From: Castanea sativa
Taxonomy: Eukaryota > Streptophyta > Magnoliopsida > Fagales > Fagaceae
NCBI RefSeq assembly: GCF_040712315.1
Contig: NC_134020.1
Span: 34,135,751 to 34,199,750, forward strand
Direction of reading: 5' to 3'
DNA: 64,000 bases
A model generated the notes under the pieces. That model was not told the DNA's origin and searched no databases. It worked only from the letters and a program-made list of their open reading frames with translations. A program made the position numbers and the translations under genes. Shown here in pieces: positions 44,153 to 56,035 of this stretch (position 1 is the stretch's first letter; each line of letters opens with the position of its first letter).

Positions 44153-45469
44153 CTATATATATATATAATCGAAACCTTTGACTTTTTGTTGAACTCTCTA
44201 CAATTTATCACATTAGCATTTTTTTTAATATATTTTTAATTTGATTTAATTCTTCCAATTTTATAGCACAAAATTGTAGAAAATTTCTTTTTTTTTAAAA
44301 AAAAATTTAGTTGTTTGGTGCCATACAATCACTATATTTAAAGAAAACCGAAATGATAGACATCTCTCGTGAGAAGTGGGAAGTGAAAGCACGTGTATGT
44401 ATACAAATTCCCCTTTCAACTTCTCTAATGAAGTAAGCCTTGAAGTACCTGTATCTGTATTATGAATATTATGTTATGCTGAGTTGTCTTTACTCTTTTT
44501 GTTGTGAAATAATATAACTTACTTGTACCAACATATTCATCCTTTAAGAAAAATTATATTACCAAATTTGATGAAGAATCCATAACCCTAACCAAATTTG
44601 ATTAAGAATCCATAACCCTATATTATATTATAAATAGTTTTTCATTCCTTATTACAATCTCTTGCATTGATTTTGGTTCTTGGAGCGCCTTCAAAACAAA
44701 AAAACATGTAAAGTTTTCCTTAATTAGAAAAAGTTTGATGAAACATAAAAGGTAAAAGAACTAAAGAACACACAATCTGAAAAATAAATAAATAGTGACT
44801 ATATTCGGTATAGGCTTTTGGAGATTGTTGTTTTTATTTTTTGAATTCATCACGTTCATGTGTATGTATGTATTGGGTTTAATTGAATTGAAATTATCTT
44901 TAAAATTTTGGTTTTGATTGAATAATGAAAATGGCAGAAAAAGTATGTTCCAATATTTTGAGTCTTTTGTATATGTGTTATTGTAGTTTAAACTTGGTAT
45001 TTGAATTGTTAAATTGTTAATTCAAATATTCATTGTTCATCTATTAATTATGAATAATAATATTACTATTTACAACTATCATCATATGGTATCAATGATG
45101 TGATCATTATGAATACTTTCCTTTAGAGTTTAAATAGAGTCTATTTTACGATTAAAAAAATTTACAATCAAAAGACTTTTGAAATTAAAAAAAAAAAATT
45201 ATTGGATACATTGGATCTTAAATGACTTCTATTAAACTTCATCTTTTATGACATCATTGAAAAGAAAACTCATATAGATAGGTATTAGGATATCATTTGA
45301 AATTATTATAATGGACTAACGTATTACACATGGTACGGATCTAACTGTAACATCATATGTTATAAAATAAAAATTGGGACTATGATTATCTTCTCTTTGC
45401 AAAAAATGGTTAAATTCTCATTAATTGTGATAGTTTACTTTTAGGTAAAATAGAAACTCTATTAACAAA
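44153..45469. other. AT-rich intergenic sequence
   Basis: No gene or defined repeat seen apart from poly-A/T runs. Confidence 0.6.
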
Positions 45470-46185
45470 TGTAGGGATAAAAGGCCCAAAAGTATATGTT
45501 GGGCCGTAGGTTTTGTCCGAGGATGCTTAAGGTGATCTGAGGAGGAAAACCTCATCGGCTAAGCAAAGTAGAGATTAGAAGGTTTGGTTTGCCAGGGAGG
45601 GCAACACCCCAGAAGGTTCTGCTAATAAGAACAAACATCAGGGAAGCCTGGGACAGGAAAGCTAAAGAAATATTTAGAGAAAAGCTACTATCGCCGCATT
45701 GAATACTCTGTAGTTAACCCTCTAGCCGCATTAATGTGGAAGTGATACATGAATAGTGGCAAGTAGTCTTACAGCTACTCTTAAAGACTTTAGGAAGGTG
45801 CTGATGGGACAAGGATTAAAGCCAATAGCTTGACCTACACGAGGATGGTGGAGATGAAGAAAAAGGGGTATATATTGGAGGTGGAATCCCCTTATAGATG
45901 TTGTATTTGAAAATATAGAGAAAACCACTGTAGCACCAGTTACTGGACTTGTAACCAAATTCAAAAGAAACATATATAAGATCTAGTCTCCTCTGACTGT
46001 GCCAAAGATGATTTACTTGAGCAAAACCATTTTATTCTTATTCCCTTTTCATCTAGGCTCGTTACAATTATTATCTGGTTCATTAGAGCCTGGTTTTCCA
46101 GCCCACTCTCTATAAATTTATTGTATTGAGCTATTTGGGTCTAGATCCTTTGCCCTTCGGCTTAGGCACCAAATCGGGTTCTTTA
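45470..46185 (+). repeat. Solo LTR of the copy-2 Tat family
   Basis: Begins TGTAGGGATAAAAGGCCC. It follows the 53789 LTR through 'cctctagccgcattaatgtg', 'aaagccaatagcttgaccta' and the 'ctctataaatttattgtatt' region, ending near 46185. Flanks ACAAA and AGAAA match at 4 of 5 bases and may be an eroded target duplication. It lacks an 80-bp segment present in the 53789 LTR. It probably arose by LTR-LTR recombination. Confidence 0.82.
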
Positions 46186-46718
46186 AGAAATTTAAAATTC
46201 GATTTCAAAAAATTTCCAGAACATTAGATTTTATTTTAATAATTTTATATTGTAAAAGAATAAAATTTATACATTACATACAATTATTACTTCAGTTACT
46301 TTCTAAATGATGGAGGATATGAAAATACAATTCGTAGATCTACTATCAAGATAGCATAGATTAGATTGGTGGTGGATAGTAAATTTAATTGTAGTTGAGT
46401 ATTATGTGAAGTTATCACCATAGAATAACAATTAGTTGGTTATAAATTACATTGCCTCTTTATATTATCCACTATCCATAATTTTAAAATGTTAAGATGG
46501 CCAACGATGAATAACTATTTTATTTGTAAAATATTTGATCAAACAGTAAATAAAATATGATTAACATGAAAGTCAACATGTATGTTAAATATAATAATAA
46601 TAAATAATCCAATGATGTAATTTTGAATATATTAAATCAACAAAAAAATCAATATAAGATAACATTAATAAAAATATATACATGTACTTGATCATCTCCA
46701 TGCATATAAAGAGAACTA
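46186..46718. other. AT-rich intergenic sequence
   Basis: No gene seen. Confidence 0.6.
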
Positions 46719-46726
46719 TATAAATT

Positions 46727-47417
46727 AGAGGTGTGTATGGGTCATGTTGGGTTGGGTTGAGGGGATTTTTCGACCCAACCCACCATGGTGGGTTAAAAAA
46801 AATCCAAACCACTCATATGTATTGGGTTGGGTTGAACCCATGGGTTAAATAGAATTTTTTTTAAAATTATTTTTATTACTATTATTATTAACTTGAGCAA
46901 GAAATATATATATATATATATAAATATATATATATATATCCCATTTGCTACATGAGTTGATAAATAAAATATTCATAAATTAGTATTCTAACTCATTTTT
47001 AAACAAAATATATCCAACTGAGCTGATAAACAATTTATACATGAACTAGTATCCTAACTCAGTTATAGACAAATAGAAGTAGAATGGGAGAGTTGGAGTG
47101 GGAGGCGGCACAGAGAGAAATAAGATTTTTAGGTAATTGGGTTTTAGATAGGAAGAGCCAAATATGAGAAAACATTATTAATTATATAATATATTTATAT
47201 ATATATAAATTTTAAATTTTAAATATATAAGTGAGTCGTGTCGGGTTAGACAAGTTTGTGATTGTTATAATTCACACCCAACCCAACTCGTTATTAAAAA
47301 AAAATTCATAACCCAACCCAACCCAACCCACCAACCACTAAAAATCAACCTAATACGATGGGTTGGGTTGGATCATATTGGTTTTAGTGGGTTGATAGAT
47401 TGGCTGCATACTCCTAT
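46727..47417. mobile_element. Non-autonomous hAT-like element rich in GGGTTGGG motifs
   Basis: Ends AGAGGTGTGTATGGG and (complement) ATAGGAGTATGCAGC resemble hAT termini. Flanks TATAAATT (46719-46726) and TATAAATA (47418-47425) match at 7 of 8 bases, the hAT target length. Subterminal regions carry clustered 'gggttggg' on one side and its complement on the other, which in hAT elements are transposase-binding repeats. No transposase gene. Confidence 0.65.
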
Positions 47418-47516
47418 TATAAATAAATTGAGCCAAAATGATTAGTGTATAGAAAAAAAGATTGCATCTACCTTAACACATGATAATGAGTTTAAACTTC
47501 AGCGTGAATGCAAAGA

Positions 47517-47768
47517 TTTGGGGTTTGTTTGGATACCGTTTATTTTGTCGAAAACTAAAAACACTATAGCAAAATAATTTTTGAATGTGTGAATAGTATC
47601 ATGTGACTCACTTTTAATGAAAAAGTTACTGAAAAAAAAAAGATTTGTGGGTCTCATAAGCAGTGCATGGGAGCCACTTATAGACAAAATCCATGTGAAA
47701 ACACTGTTCTAGATAAAAAAATATAAAAAAAAAAGGAAAACGCAAACGTGAAGCCAAAGGCATACTTG
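47517..47768. mobile_element. MITE fragment
   Basis: 'ggggtttgtttggataccgt' followed by 'caaaataatttttgaatgtg' is the same family as the next element and the one at 53091, in opposite orientation. Only one end is present; it was probably disrupted by the 47776 insertion. Confidence 0.6.
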
Positions 47769-47775
47769 TTGGTGA

Positions 47776-48150
47776 GCGTTTGGATTCAGCGTTTTGGCGT
47801 CTGCGTTTCTCCTTCAGCGTTTTGCCTCTTTTTTTTTTTTCCCCAGCCGCACTTGTTGACTTTCCTGCGTTTCACTTTTTTTTTTTTTTTTTCCCTGCAG
47901 CAGCATGCTTTTCAGGGGACAATGGCTACTGTTTATGAACAGTAGCCGTATATTTTTGACTTCTCAACCATTTTCTGCCGTGAACAGTGCATTTGTGCAC
48001 TGTTCATGGACCCACAAATTTTATTTTCAGTTATTTTTTTATTAAAAATAGGACCCACCATACTATTCACACATTTAAAAATTATTTTGCTACAGTGTTT
48101 TCAGTTTTTAATTTTCAATTTTTAGCAATAAGTTTTATCCAAACGGACCC
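47776..48150. mobile_element. MITE with GTTTGGAT/ATCCAAAC ends and internal hairpin
   Basis: Left end GCGTTTGGATTCAG, right end ATCCAAACGGACCC. The direct duplication TTGGTGA lies on both sides (47769-47775 and 48151-48157). An internal perfect inverted repeat, TGAACAGTGCA-TTTG-TGCACTGTTCA, lies at about 47980-48006. A hAT-type MITE is likely. Confidence 0.7.
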
Positions 48151-48157
48151 TTGGTGA

Positions 48158-48640
48158 TTCAGGAGACTAAAGTAAGCGATTTCCCAATGTATACGCCTCT
48201 TATCAATTATTTAGACCTTAGCCTATAACTAAGGTTTTTTTTTTTTTTTTTGAGAATAACTAAGGTTCTTGTTTTTGGATACATCAGATATAAATTATTA
48301 ATAAAATAGTATCATTTTGTATAAAATAAAAATGCTCAATTACAAATTGTGCCATCTAACTTTGTTTAAAATTTAATTCAATCATGTAACTTCATTTTCA
48401 TTTTTTCATTGTTTCTCAAAAAAAAAAAAGTTCTCTAATTTTCAATTTTGTTAAATTCAATCTTTTAGTTAGTCTCTGATACCGTTAATTTTAAATCCTA
48501 TTAAATACAAAACTATGTCATCTTGGAATCTTTAATGACTAAATTAATAAAGACTAATGAGAAGACTAAATTAAATAAAATTAAAAGTTAAATGTTTAAA
48601 TTAAATTTTATGCAAAAATAAATGATGCAATTTGTAATAA
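48158..48640. other. AT-rich intergenic sequence
   Basis: No gene or clear repeat seen. Confidence 0.6.
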
Positions 48641-48904
48641 GGGCCCGTTTGGTAATTTTATTCTAATAACATTGTTTGTATTTTTTGAAAATACACATAG
48701 GTGAAAAAATATATAAAATACATGTAATGTTGTTTAAACACTGAAAATTATTGTTTAAAATATACTATCAAACATTTAGGGGCCATTTTATATGTGATTT
48801 TGAGCAACAATTTTCAGTTTTTAAATAATATTATATGTATTTTTTCACATTTATCAACTACACAGATTTCTAAAAAATACAAACAACGTCGTCAAACACC
48901 CCTT
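48641..48904. mobile_element. MITE with GGGCCCGTTTGG / CAAACACCCCTT ends
   Basis: The left end GGGCCCGTTTGGTA and the complement of the right end AAGGGGTGTTTGAC pair approximately. Internal 'aacattgtttgtattttt' at the left pairs with 'aaaaaatacaaacaacgt' at the right. TAATAA occurs on both flanks. Confidence 0.6.
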
Positions 48905-50422
48905 AATAAAAAAAAAATTAAAAAAAAAGTTCATTGACTCAGCTCACACATTTTGTTATTGTTGTAACAGACCGTGAATGAAAAGTTGAGAAATCTGTTT
49001 CGGATAAGTGTTGCACTTGCACGTGCGAAGGTAGAAGTGGACCCATAAGCACTAGGGCTCAGTCATTATCCAAAACCGAACTTGCTGCTGCTACTACTCC
49101 TACAACTTACAATTTATAGATAGAAAGTGTACTCTCTCTCTCTCTCTCTGTCTCTCACTGTGTGTGTGTGTGTGTTTCCGGTGGAATCGCATTCTCTCTC
49201 TGGTACTCTGTTTTCAACTTTTTCTTTCTTCCTCTCTGCTTCATATTATTCATCTATGATTTTATCTATGATTTCTGAGAGCTTGATCATCTTAATATTA
49301 GTGGACTTTTTTACACTACTACCAAATCTTTGGTGGTGTGTGCTCAAAATGGGTTCGATCACACTGTTGCTCTGAGTTTTGTGCTCATTTTTCTTCACAA
49401 ATCAATTCAGTACAACAATTTGTAACTGGGTTTAGTACAAAAGTCGATGGACCGATGTTGTATATGTTCATTTTTCCCATTTAGGAAATCTATCGTCATT
49501 TTCGTGTCTGAATTAATTTCCATATATGTTTGTAAGAGCAAATTAATGAGTTTAATTTCGCGTGTTTTTACTTCTTATCATAGATCTAATCATAAATGTT
49601 TCGGATACTTTGATCTGGGCATGTTCTGTTCCGACATGTCTATTTAGTTGTAACATGTTTGATCATCCTAGGTTTGACTTGTAAAAGTTAAGTAGCACAG
49701 GTTTACGGATGTAATACTTTTTTTTTTTTTTTTAACGACTAGTAGATTTGAAATCTGTCTTTATTTATTTATTCATACTCACTGGGTGTTAATTCATGTA
49801 GGATTTGGTAGCATCCTTTCAAGTATTTCATTTATGCATCGATATTGAAAGCAATAATGATAGAATTATGTGGATAAATGATTAAATTTACAATCTGTAA
49901 TTTAACATGGTATCATGGGTCCTGAGTTTAAGCTGTGACTCCTCCACTATACCTCCCATTTAAAATTCCACTTTTGAGTTCGATCCTTGATTAAGCCATA
50001 AACTTTGCATGTGATTGGTTTTCGGTGCATCTCTATATATTAAGAGGATTCAGAAATTTGTTATGGCTTTTTTGACTTTCAAAAATACCCATAATTTAAT
50101 TAACTTATCATTATTCCTAAAACATAAGAAATGGGGTTAAAACAATAAATCGATAAATTTAAAAACAAAAAACCTACATAGTAAAAACTCATTGAACTTG
50201 GTATCAGAGGTACTGAGTTCAATCTGTGTCTCCTCCACTATACCTCTCATTTAAAATTCTATGTATGAGTTCGATCCCTGATTAAGCAAGAAACTTTGCA
50301 TGTGATTGGTTTTTGGTTCATATGTATTAAGGGCTTATCACTTCTTCCCTTGTGAAGCATGACCAGCTACATGTGTAAGTGGTTACAACATTCATTATTT
50401 TTCTCTTTTTTAACAGGTAAAA
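48905..50422 (+). promoter_or_regulatory. CBSX3 upstream region, probable leader exon and leader intron
   Basis: A (CT)n/(TG)n pyrimidine-rich tract at 49131-49176 is typical of plant 5' UTRs. The start codon at 50423 is preceded by a good acceptor ('ttctctttttttaacag' ending at 50416). A non-coding first exon around 49100-49205, spliced across a leader intron of about 1.2 kb, is therefore likely. This is inferred, with no transcript evidence. Confidence 0.45.
49908..50325 (+). repeat. Direct repeat (291-bp period) with copia primer-site-like motif
   Basis: 'tggtatcatgggtcctgagt' at 49908 and 'tggtatcagaggtactgagt' at 50199 each begin a similar block of about 128 bp containing 'ctcctccactatacctc' and 'actttgcatgtgattggttt'. 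TGGTATCAGAG is the copia tRNA-Met primer motif, so these may be retroelement leader remnants. Confidence 0.75.
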
Positions 50423-52459
50423 ATGCAAGGAGCTCTTCGATCATTTTTGTCACATGGAAACATTGTCAAAAATGCAGTGTTACAACACATCCGTCCAATG
50501 ACTCCCTTAATGCAACCTGTTATGTTTTCTCGCTTTGAGTCAGTGACAGCTGCTCGCATGGAAGAGCAAGGTTTTGAAAGCACTACAATTTCAGATGTCT
50601 TGAAAGCAAAAGGTAAAAGTGCTGATGGCTCCTGGCTTTGGTGCACTACGGAGGACAGTGTTTACGAAGCTGTTAAGTCGGTATGCATATTTGATCCTTA
50701 TGAAAAATCTTTTATTTATTATTTTTTAAAGTATGATTAGTATTGGAATGATTTTGATGTGCTTTTCCATTGATGTCTAGACTTAAATAAATCATTTCCT
50801 TTTCAGATGACCCATCACAATGTTGGGGCCTTGGTCGTTGTGAAACCCGGAGCGAAAGAAGCACTTGCTGGCATTATTACGGAGAGAGGTTTGTGATATT
50901 GAAAAGACCCTTTATCTCATTTACTTGATATTTGAAGAACTGTTTTGTTTGTCACGAATTATTATAAGAGGGGTTTTTCTTCCGAAGTTGCACTCTTATT
51001 TTGTATACTAGGATTATCATATCATCCACTGGTACATTAACTAGGTGAATTACACTAGGATCTAATTATATTAGGTAAAGAGCTTCGAATGTTCTGGCTT
51101 CTACAGTAATTTTATTTCCTTATTTGTTTACACCTTTTTGACCCAGATTCTAGAATAATGGAAATCCACTAGATCTCATTGATTTGGTTATCCAATGCTG
51201 CATCTAAGTCATTCCACTACCTGAAAGTTGTCTCATGCTTCTCTCTGTTGGATAGTATTGCTCAAAAGATAACAATAAACACCCCCCGCCCCCTCTCTTG
51301 TTTTTCATAAAGGATGGTATTTCTTAATTATTTTACTCTATAGAATTTATTAACAACAACTGGTACCCAAAAAGAATATAAAAGAAGAGGAACTTGAAGA
51401 ATATTTGTGAACTTTCAATGTGGAGGATATACTTTTGCAAAATGGTCAATATAGCTAGCAGCTATTTACGCTAAGCAGTAATACTTGGGAATTTGAAATT
51501 TTTTTCGAGGGAATGAGCTCATTGTATGGCTTTGGAACACTTCATTATGAGACGAAAGATTTTTGATGGCTGCAACAATTGAAGATATTTCATTTGGCTT
51601 AGTAGAGATGATTTGTATATTTCATTTGAGTTTAAAGTTCACTCCAAAGAACAATGGCTGGTATCAACAGTGATATGTGTGATTTCACTGGAATCTCACT
51701 AAAAGGTTGAAACTCAACCATGTTCACTGCCAAAAAAGGGGAAAAAACTGCCTGTGCAGAGCTTCTTCCTGGATTTTCAAGTTCATATTCCATCTCTTCT
51801 ATTTATATATTTATTCATTGCTTGAACATATACAATACCCTTAATTTTAATATAATGGAATTAGTGGCTGCACATAATGTATGAACAATGGTTGGTAGGG
51901 GTATCTGTACTTGTTTTAGTTAATCGAGTTTTCTATTTGATCATATAATTCCAGATTATCTGAGGAAGATCATAGTACAGGGAAGATCATCCAAGTCAAC
52001 CAAGGTTGGGGATATCATGACTGAGGAGGTATATGTTTTCTCCCTCTCAGCAGGATATCATTCTTGCTTTATGTCAATTGTCTATCAAAGGTTGTTTACA
52101 TTTCCTGTGTTATATCTAACAATGGCATGTGCTATAACGCGGTGGCTGCAGAACAAGCTTATCACAGTCACACTTGACACCAAAGTTTTGCGGGCAATGC
52201 AACTGATGACAGGTATTATATGCTGCTTCTCATCATTATTGATAATAATTCTCTCTTTCTTTCCCTCTCTCTTAATTCGCTATAATTTAAGCTTGGAACT
52301 CATGGTTGGGTGGCAGAGAACCGTATCAGGCATATTCCAGTCGTAGATGGAAAGGGGATGATAGGCATGGTGTCCATTGGAGATGTGGTCCGTGCTGTGG
52401 TTAGTGAGCACCGGGAGGAGCTAGAGCGCTTGAATGCTTTTATACAAGGAGGTTACTAG
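50423..52459 (+). CDS. CBSX3: CBSX3-type CBS-domain-pair protein, mitochondrial
   Basis: Five coding exons: 50423-50680, 50807-50888, 51955-52028, 52152-52212, 52317-52459. All have GT..AG introns and consistent phases, and give 205 aa, the length of the Arabidopsis CBSX3 family. The N-terminus (MQGALRSFLSHGNIVKN) looks like a mitochondrial presequence. The two CBS motifs cover about residues 62-130 (DGSWLWCTTEDSVYEAV ... GALVVV ... GIITERDYLRK) and 140-195 (NKLITVTLDTKVLRAMQLM ... RHIPVVDGKGMIGMVSIGDV), which form a Bateman module binding adenosine ligands. Family members activate mitochondrial thioredoxin and tune reactive-oxygen levels. The end E-R-L-N-A-F-I-Q-G-G-Y is highly conserved in the family as I recall it. 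The ATG at 50423 is the first after a good acceptor at 50416. Confidence 0.95.
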
Positions 52460-53090
52460 ATGATGATGACAATGGTGATTAGATGCTCTCGAAAGCTTCA
52501 TCAAAAGATTACCTGCTCTTTGAGCACTAATAAGCTTGAGTGCTTGTTAATATGGTGTGCTGTTTGCAATTTCTGTTTTATGGTTATTTCAGTTTCGGAC
52601 TTGGATGTAAAAATGATGAAAAAACCAGCATAATGTCTACAACCTAATAATAAGCACTGCAATGTTGCATGAAATATCTTTGCCATACCTATGGCTTGTT
52701 TATTAGTAGTTAGGACTTAGGATCCCCTCGTCTTTTCACGGGGAGATTGGAAGAGTTGAGCTTGAAAGTTTTGGTTGATGAGGCAGGGGCCCTAGATCAT
52801 CTTATATTTCTCATCCACCCACAAACTAATTTATATATAATCTCAGTTTTCTCAGACATTTCATTTCTGAATGACACCTAAGTTTTGAGACCTCAAAATT
52901 TTATGTCATTATTTTAATATATATTATTTTAATTGAATTTATATTTTATATTATATTTAAACAATATATATGGGAATAGTGTTCTATCGTATTTTCTTTA
53001 AACTAGCTTGTAATTTCATACATATGCATGAGATATATTTAAAAATAAGTATAACTAAATACGTGTTAAAACACCAAGTTTATATATAGA
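52460..53090. other. CBSX3 3' flank and intergenic sequence
   Basis: The 3' UTR probably ends before about 52700. No other gene seen. Confidence 0.55.
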
Positions 53091-53134
53091 GGGCGTTTGG
53101 ATTCAACTTATCCCAGCGTTTTTAGCTTCTTCAT

Positions 53135-53175
<41 letters not shown>

Positions 53176-53366
53176 CAGCCGTAGTTGTTGACTAATTCCT
53201 CATGAACAGTGCATCTGTGCACTGTTCATGGACCCACAAATTTCACTTTTCAGCAACTTTTTCATTAAAAATAGGTTCCACGATACTATTCACACATTTA
53301 AAAATTATTTTGCTACAGTGTTTTCAGTTTTCAGTTTTCAGCAATAAGTTCTATCCAAACGGACCC
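53091..53366. mobile_element. MITE (same family as 47776) with long poly-T and hairpin
   Basis: Ends GGGCGTTTGGATTCAA and (complement) GGGTCCGTTTGGATAGAA. A run of about 39 T at 53137-53175 is followed by the inverted repeat ATGAACAGTGCA-TCTG-TGCACTGTTCAT at about 53201-53228. No clear target duplication. Confidence 0.72.
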
Positions 53367-53513
53367 ATAATATCTATAATGCTTGTATTTATAAAAATAT
53401 AAGTTAGCTACTAATAAAATAAATACAAGTTTATTTGAACTAAATGAAAAAAAAATCATTTAAATTGTTATTCATGAAATTCTCAATTTTGATTTGTCCA
53501 AATAACTATTTAT

Positions 53514-53558
53514 ATAATAATAATAATAATAATAATAATGATAATAATAATAATAATA
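53514..53558. repeat. (AAT)n microsatellite
   Basis: About 14 AAT units with one ATG interruption. The surrounding 53367-53788 is AT-rich with no gene. Confidence 0.95.
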
Positions 53559-53788
53559 CAAGAAAAATGAATCAATGGTGCTATTTTTTTAAAGTTTACT
53601 AATTTTGATTTTATAATTTTCTCATTTAGTAACTCATTTAAATTAAAAAAAATTTAAGAAAATTAAATTGGACTTCTCGAATTTTGTAGTGTAATAAATA
53701 ATTGTACAAAAATTAAGAAAATTGGATGAAATGCATGATGTAAAATTAAACTTTTCTAAGCTTTGTCTTTAAATAATAATAATAATAC

Positions 53789-54583
53789 TCTAGGGATAAA
53801 GGGCCCATAAATGTGTATTGGGCCATTGGCCTTGCCCAAGGATGTCTATTAGTCCGAGGAATAGGAGATAACAAGGAAGATGTACCAATTAGAGCGTCAC
53901 AGACAATATTTTAATGAAAAGACTTGGGAAGGTAGTCCGAGGAGGAGTACCTCGTCGGCTAACTAAAGCAGAGGTTAGATGGATTGATCTACCCTAAAGG
54001 CAACATTTCGAAGGGTTCTAATGATAAGGATAAACATCAGGGAATTAAAGGACAAAAAGAAGCTAAGAAATATCTAAGGGAAAGTTGCTACCACCTCATT
54101 GAATGTTCTGCAGCTAACCCTCTAGCCGTATTAATGTGGAGGTAATGTCTGGACAGTGATAAGCAACCTTATAGCTACTCCCAAAGATTTCAGTAGAGTG
54201 CTAATGAGATAAGAATTAAAGCCAACAGCTTGACCTACACGTGGATGGTGGAGATGATGAAAAAAATGGATATATAAAAGAGAGGAAGTCCCCTTACAAA
54301 GGGGATCGGAAAAAAAAATAATAATAATACTATAGCATCAAGAACAGATTTTGTAATCAAAATCAAAAGAAGCATATATATAAGAGTTAGTCTCATCGGA
54401 CTGTACTGAAAACGATTTACTTCGTGCAAAACAATCATATTCTTGTTTTCTTTTCATCTGGGCTCTCTATAGTTATCTTTTAATTCATTATTTTCAGCTT
54501 ACTCTCTACAAATTCATTGTATTGGGCTTTTTGGGCCTAAATCCTTTTCCTTTTAGGCTTGAGAATCAAATCAAGTCCTTATA
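53789..54583 (+). repeat. 5' LTR of copy 2
   Basis: About 795 bp, homologous to the solo LTR at 45470. The first bases are TC where TG is expected (TCTAGGGATAAAGGGCCC). It ends just before AT-TGGCGCC. A 'gatatataaaag' box lies near 54269-54280. Confidence 0.82.
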
Positions 54584-54585
54584 AT

Positions 54586-54603
54586 TGGCGCCGTCTGTGG
54601 GAA
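54586..54603 (+). other. Primer-binding site of copy 2
   Basis: TGGCGCCGTCTGTGGGAA, identical to the site of copy 1 at 1953 and at the same 2-bp distance from the LTR. Confidence 0.85.
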
Positions 54604-54637
54604 AAAACTTGAGCTTTTATGAAAACAACATTGAATC

Positions 54638-56035
54638 ATGGTGGGCTCAGGACCAAACCGGGAGGAGTCCGTTGGATTCTAGCATCAGAATCAGTCTCCC
54701 AACCTTGAGCTTGAGCAAAGGAGGGACCGAGAAGTTAGTGTCCATACCACACATACCAGTAGGAGCCAGTCTAGGAGTGGGAGCCACATCTCTCATGAGG
54801 CAACTACCAGAAGCATGTAGTTGGAAATTGATCGTTTAAGGAGAAGGTTGCGCTAGGAGCAACGTAGAGGAACTCCATCAAGTTCTAACCATTCTTTTGA
54901 TGATAATAATGATCATAGCTACCGGCACAGGTCAAGGACTCCTCCTAGCAAGTTTTTTTCCTATGACGAGGAGCATCGTGATGGGCGGGGGAGGAGAAGT
55001 CCGTCATGTGAAGGCTTGGGCAACGATGCCATGAGTAAGGCTCTAAATCAGATCTCCAAGTCACATTTTACTCGAAGAATTGAGGGAAGGAGGCTTCCCC
55101 GGCGATTTACTTAGCCAATGTTTACCATATACAATGGTAGAACGGACCCTGTGGAGCACATAAGTCATTTCAACCGGAGAATGGTTGTTCACTCTAAGAA
55201 CTAGACTTTAATGTGCAAGGTCTTTCCATCCAGTTTAGGATTTATGGCAATGAGGTGGTTTAATGGTCTAAAGGAGGGATCTATTCACTCTTTTAAGGAG
55301 CTTACGAGGACTTTTGGTTCTCGGTTCGTAACTTGTAGTAGGGTTCCTCGGCCTTTGGACTCCATGCTGTCTATGGCTATGCAAGAGGGAGAAACCTTAT
55401 AGACGTACTCTAACTGATACTGAGAGATGTTTAATGAAATTGATGGGGATTTTGATGATGTAGCTGTTAGAACGTTTAAGGTCAGCTTGCCTGTTGAGCA
55501 CGGTTTGAGGAAATTGTTGACAAGGAAACCAGTTAGTAATATGCGTCAGCTTATAGATCACATTGATAAGTATAAGCGAGTCGAGGAGGACCAATAACTA
55601 GGTTAAGGCAAGGCTAAAGTGGTTCTTTAGGATAGGAGGGACTTCAGGTCAGATAGGTACAACAACAATCGTCCTTGGCGAGATTTTTCTTGTCAATCTG
55701 GGGCTGCTGTTGCTCAAGTGGTTAACACGGTGTTTCGAGAATCAGTGCACCAAATCTTGGAAAAACTTAAGAATGAGCCATATTTTTAATGGCCAAACAA
55801 GATGGGAGGAGACCCCACGAGGTACAACTAAAGCCTTCATTGCCAGTACCACCAAGAGCGAGGACATACGACGGAGGACTGTAGAACTTTATGGAATCAC
55901 CTAGAGCAACTAGTCCAAAGTGGAAAGTCAAAGCAATTTTTATATCACCCCAATGGACAAGGAGGCCAGACAGGGTTAGGATCTCAGAATCATGCTTCTT
56001 CAAAACCACCTCTGGGTACAATTAGTGTTATTCTA
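54638..56035 (+). pseudogene. gag: gag region of copy 2 (many stops)
   Basis: Frame opens at ATG 54638 and stays in one frame, interrupted by about a dozen stops (for example 55111, 55202, 55399, 55414 and 55420). The gag core is clear at 55211-55402 (M-C-K-V-F-P-S-S-L-G ... T-C-S-R-V-P-R-P-L-D), as is the C-H-H-C knuckle near 55841-55882 (C-Q-Y-H...G-H-T-T-E-D-C). Non-functional. Confidence 0.83.

Noticed and set aside
46741..47400. Telomere-like GGGTTGGG repeats
   Set aside because: The unit is not the plant telomere TTTAGGG, occurs in both orientations, and sits within hAT-like ends.
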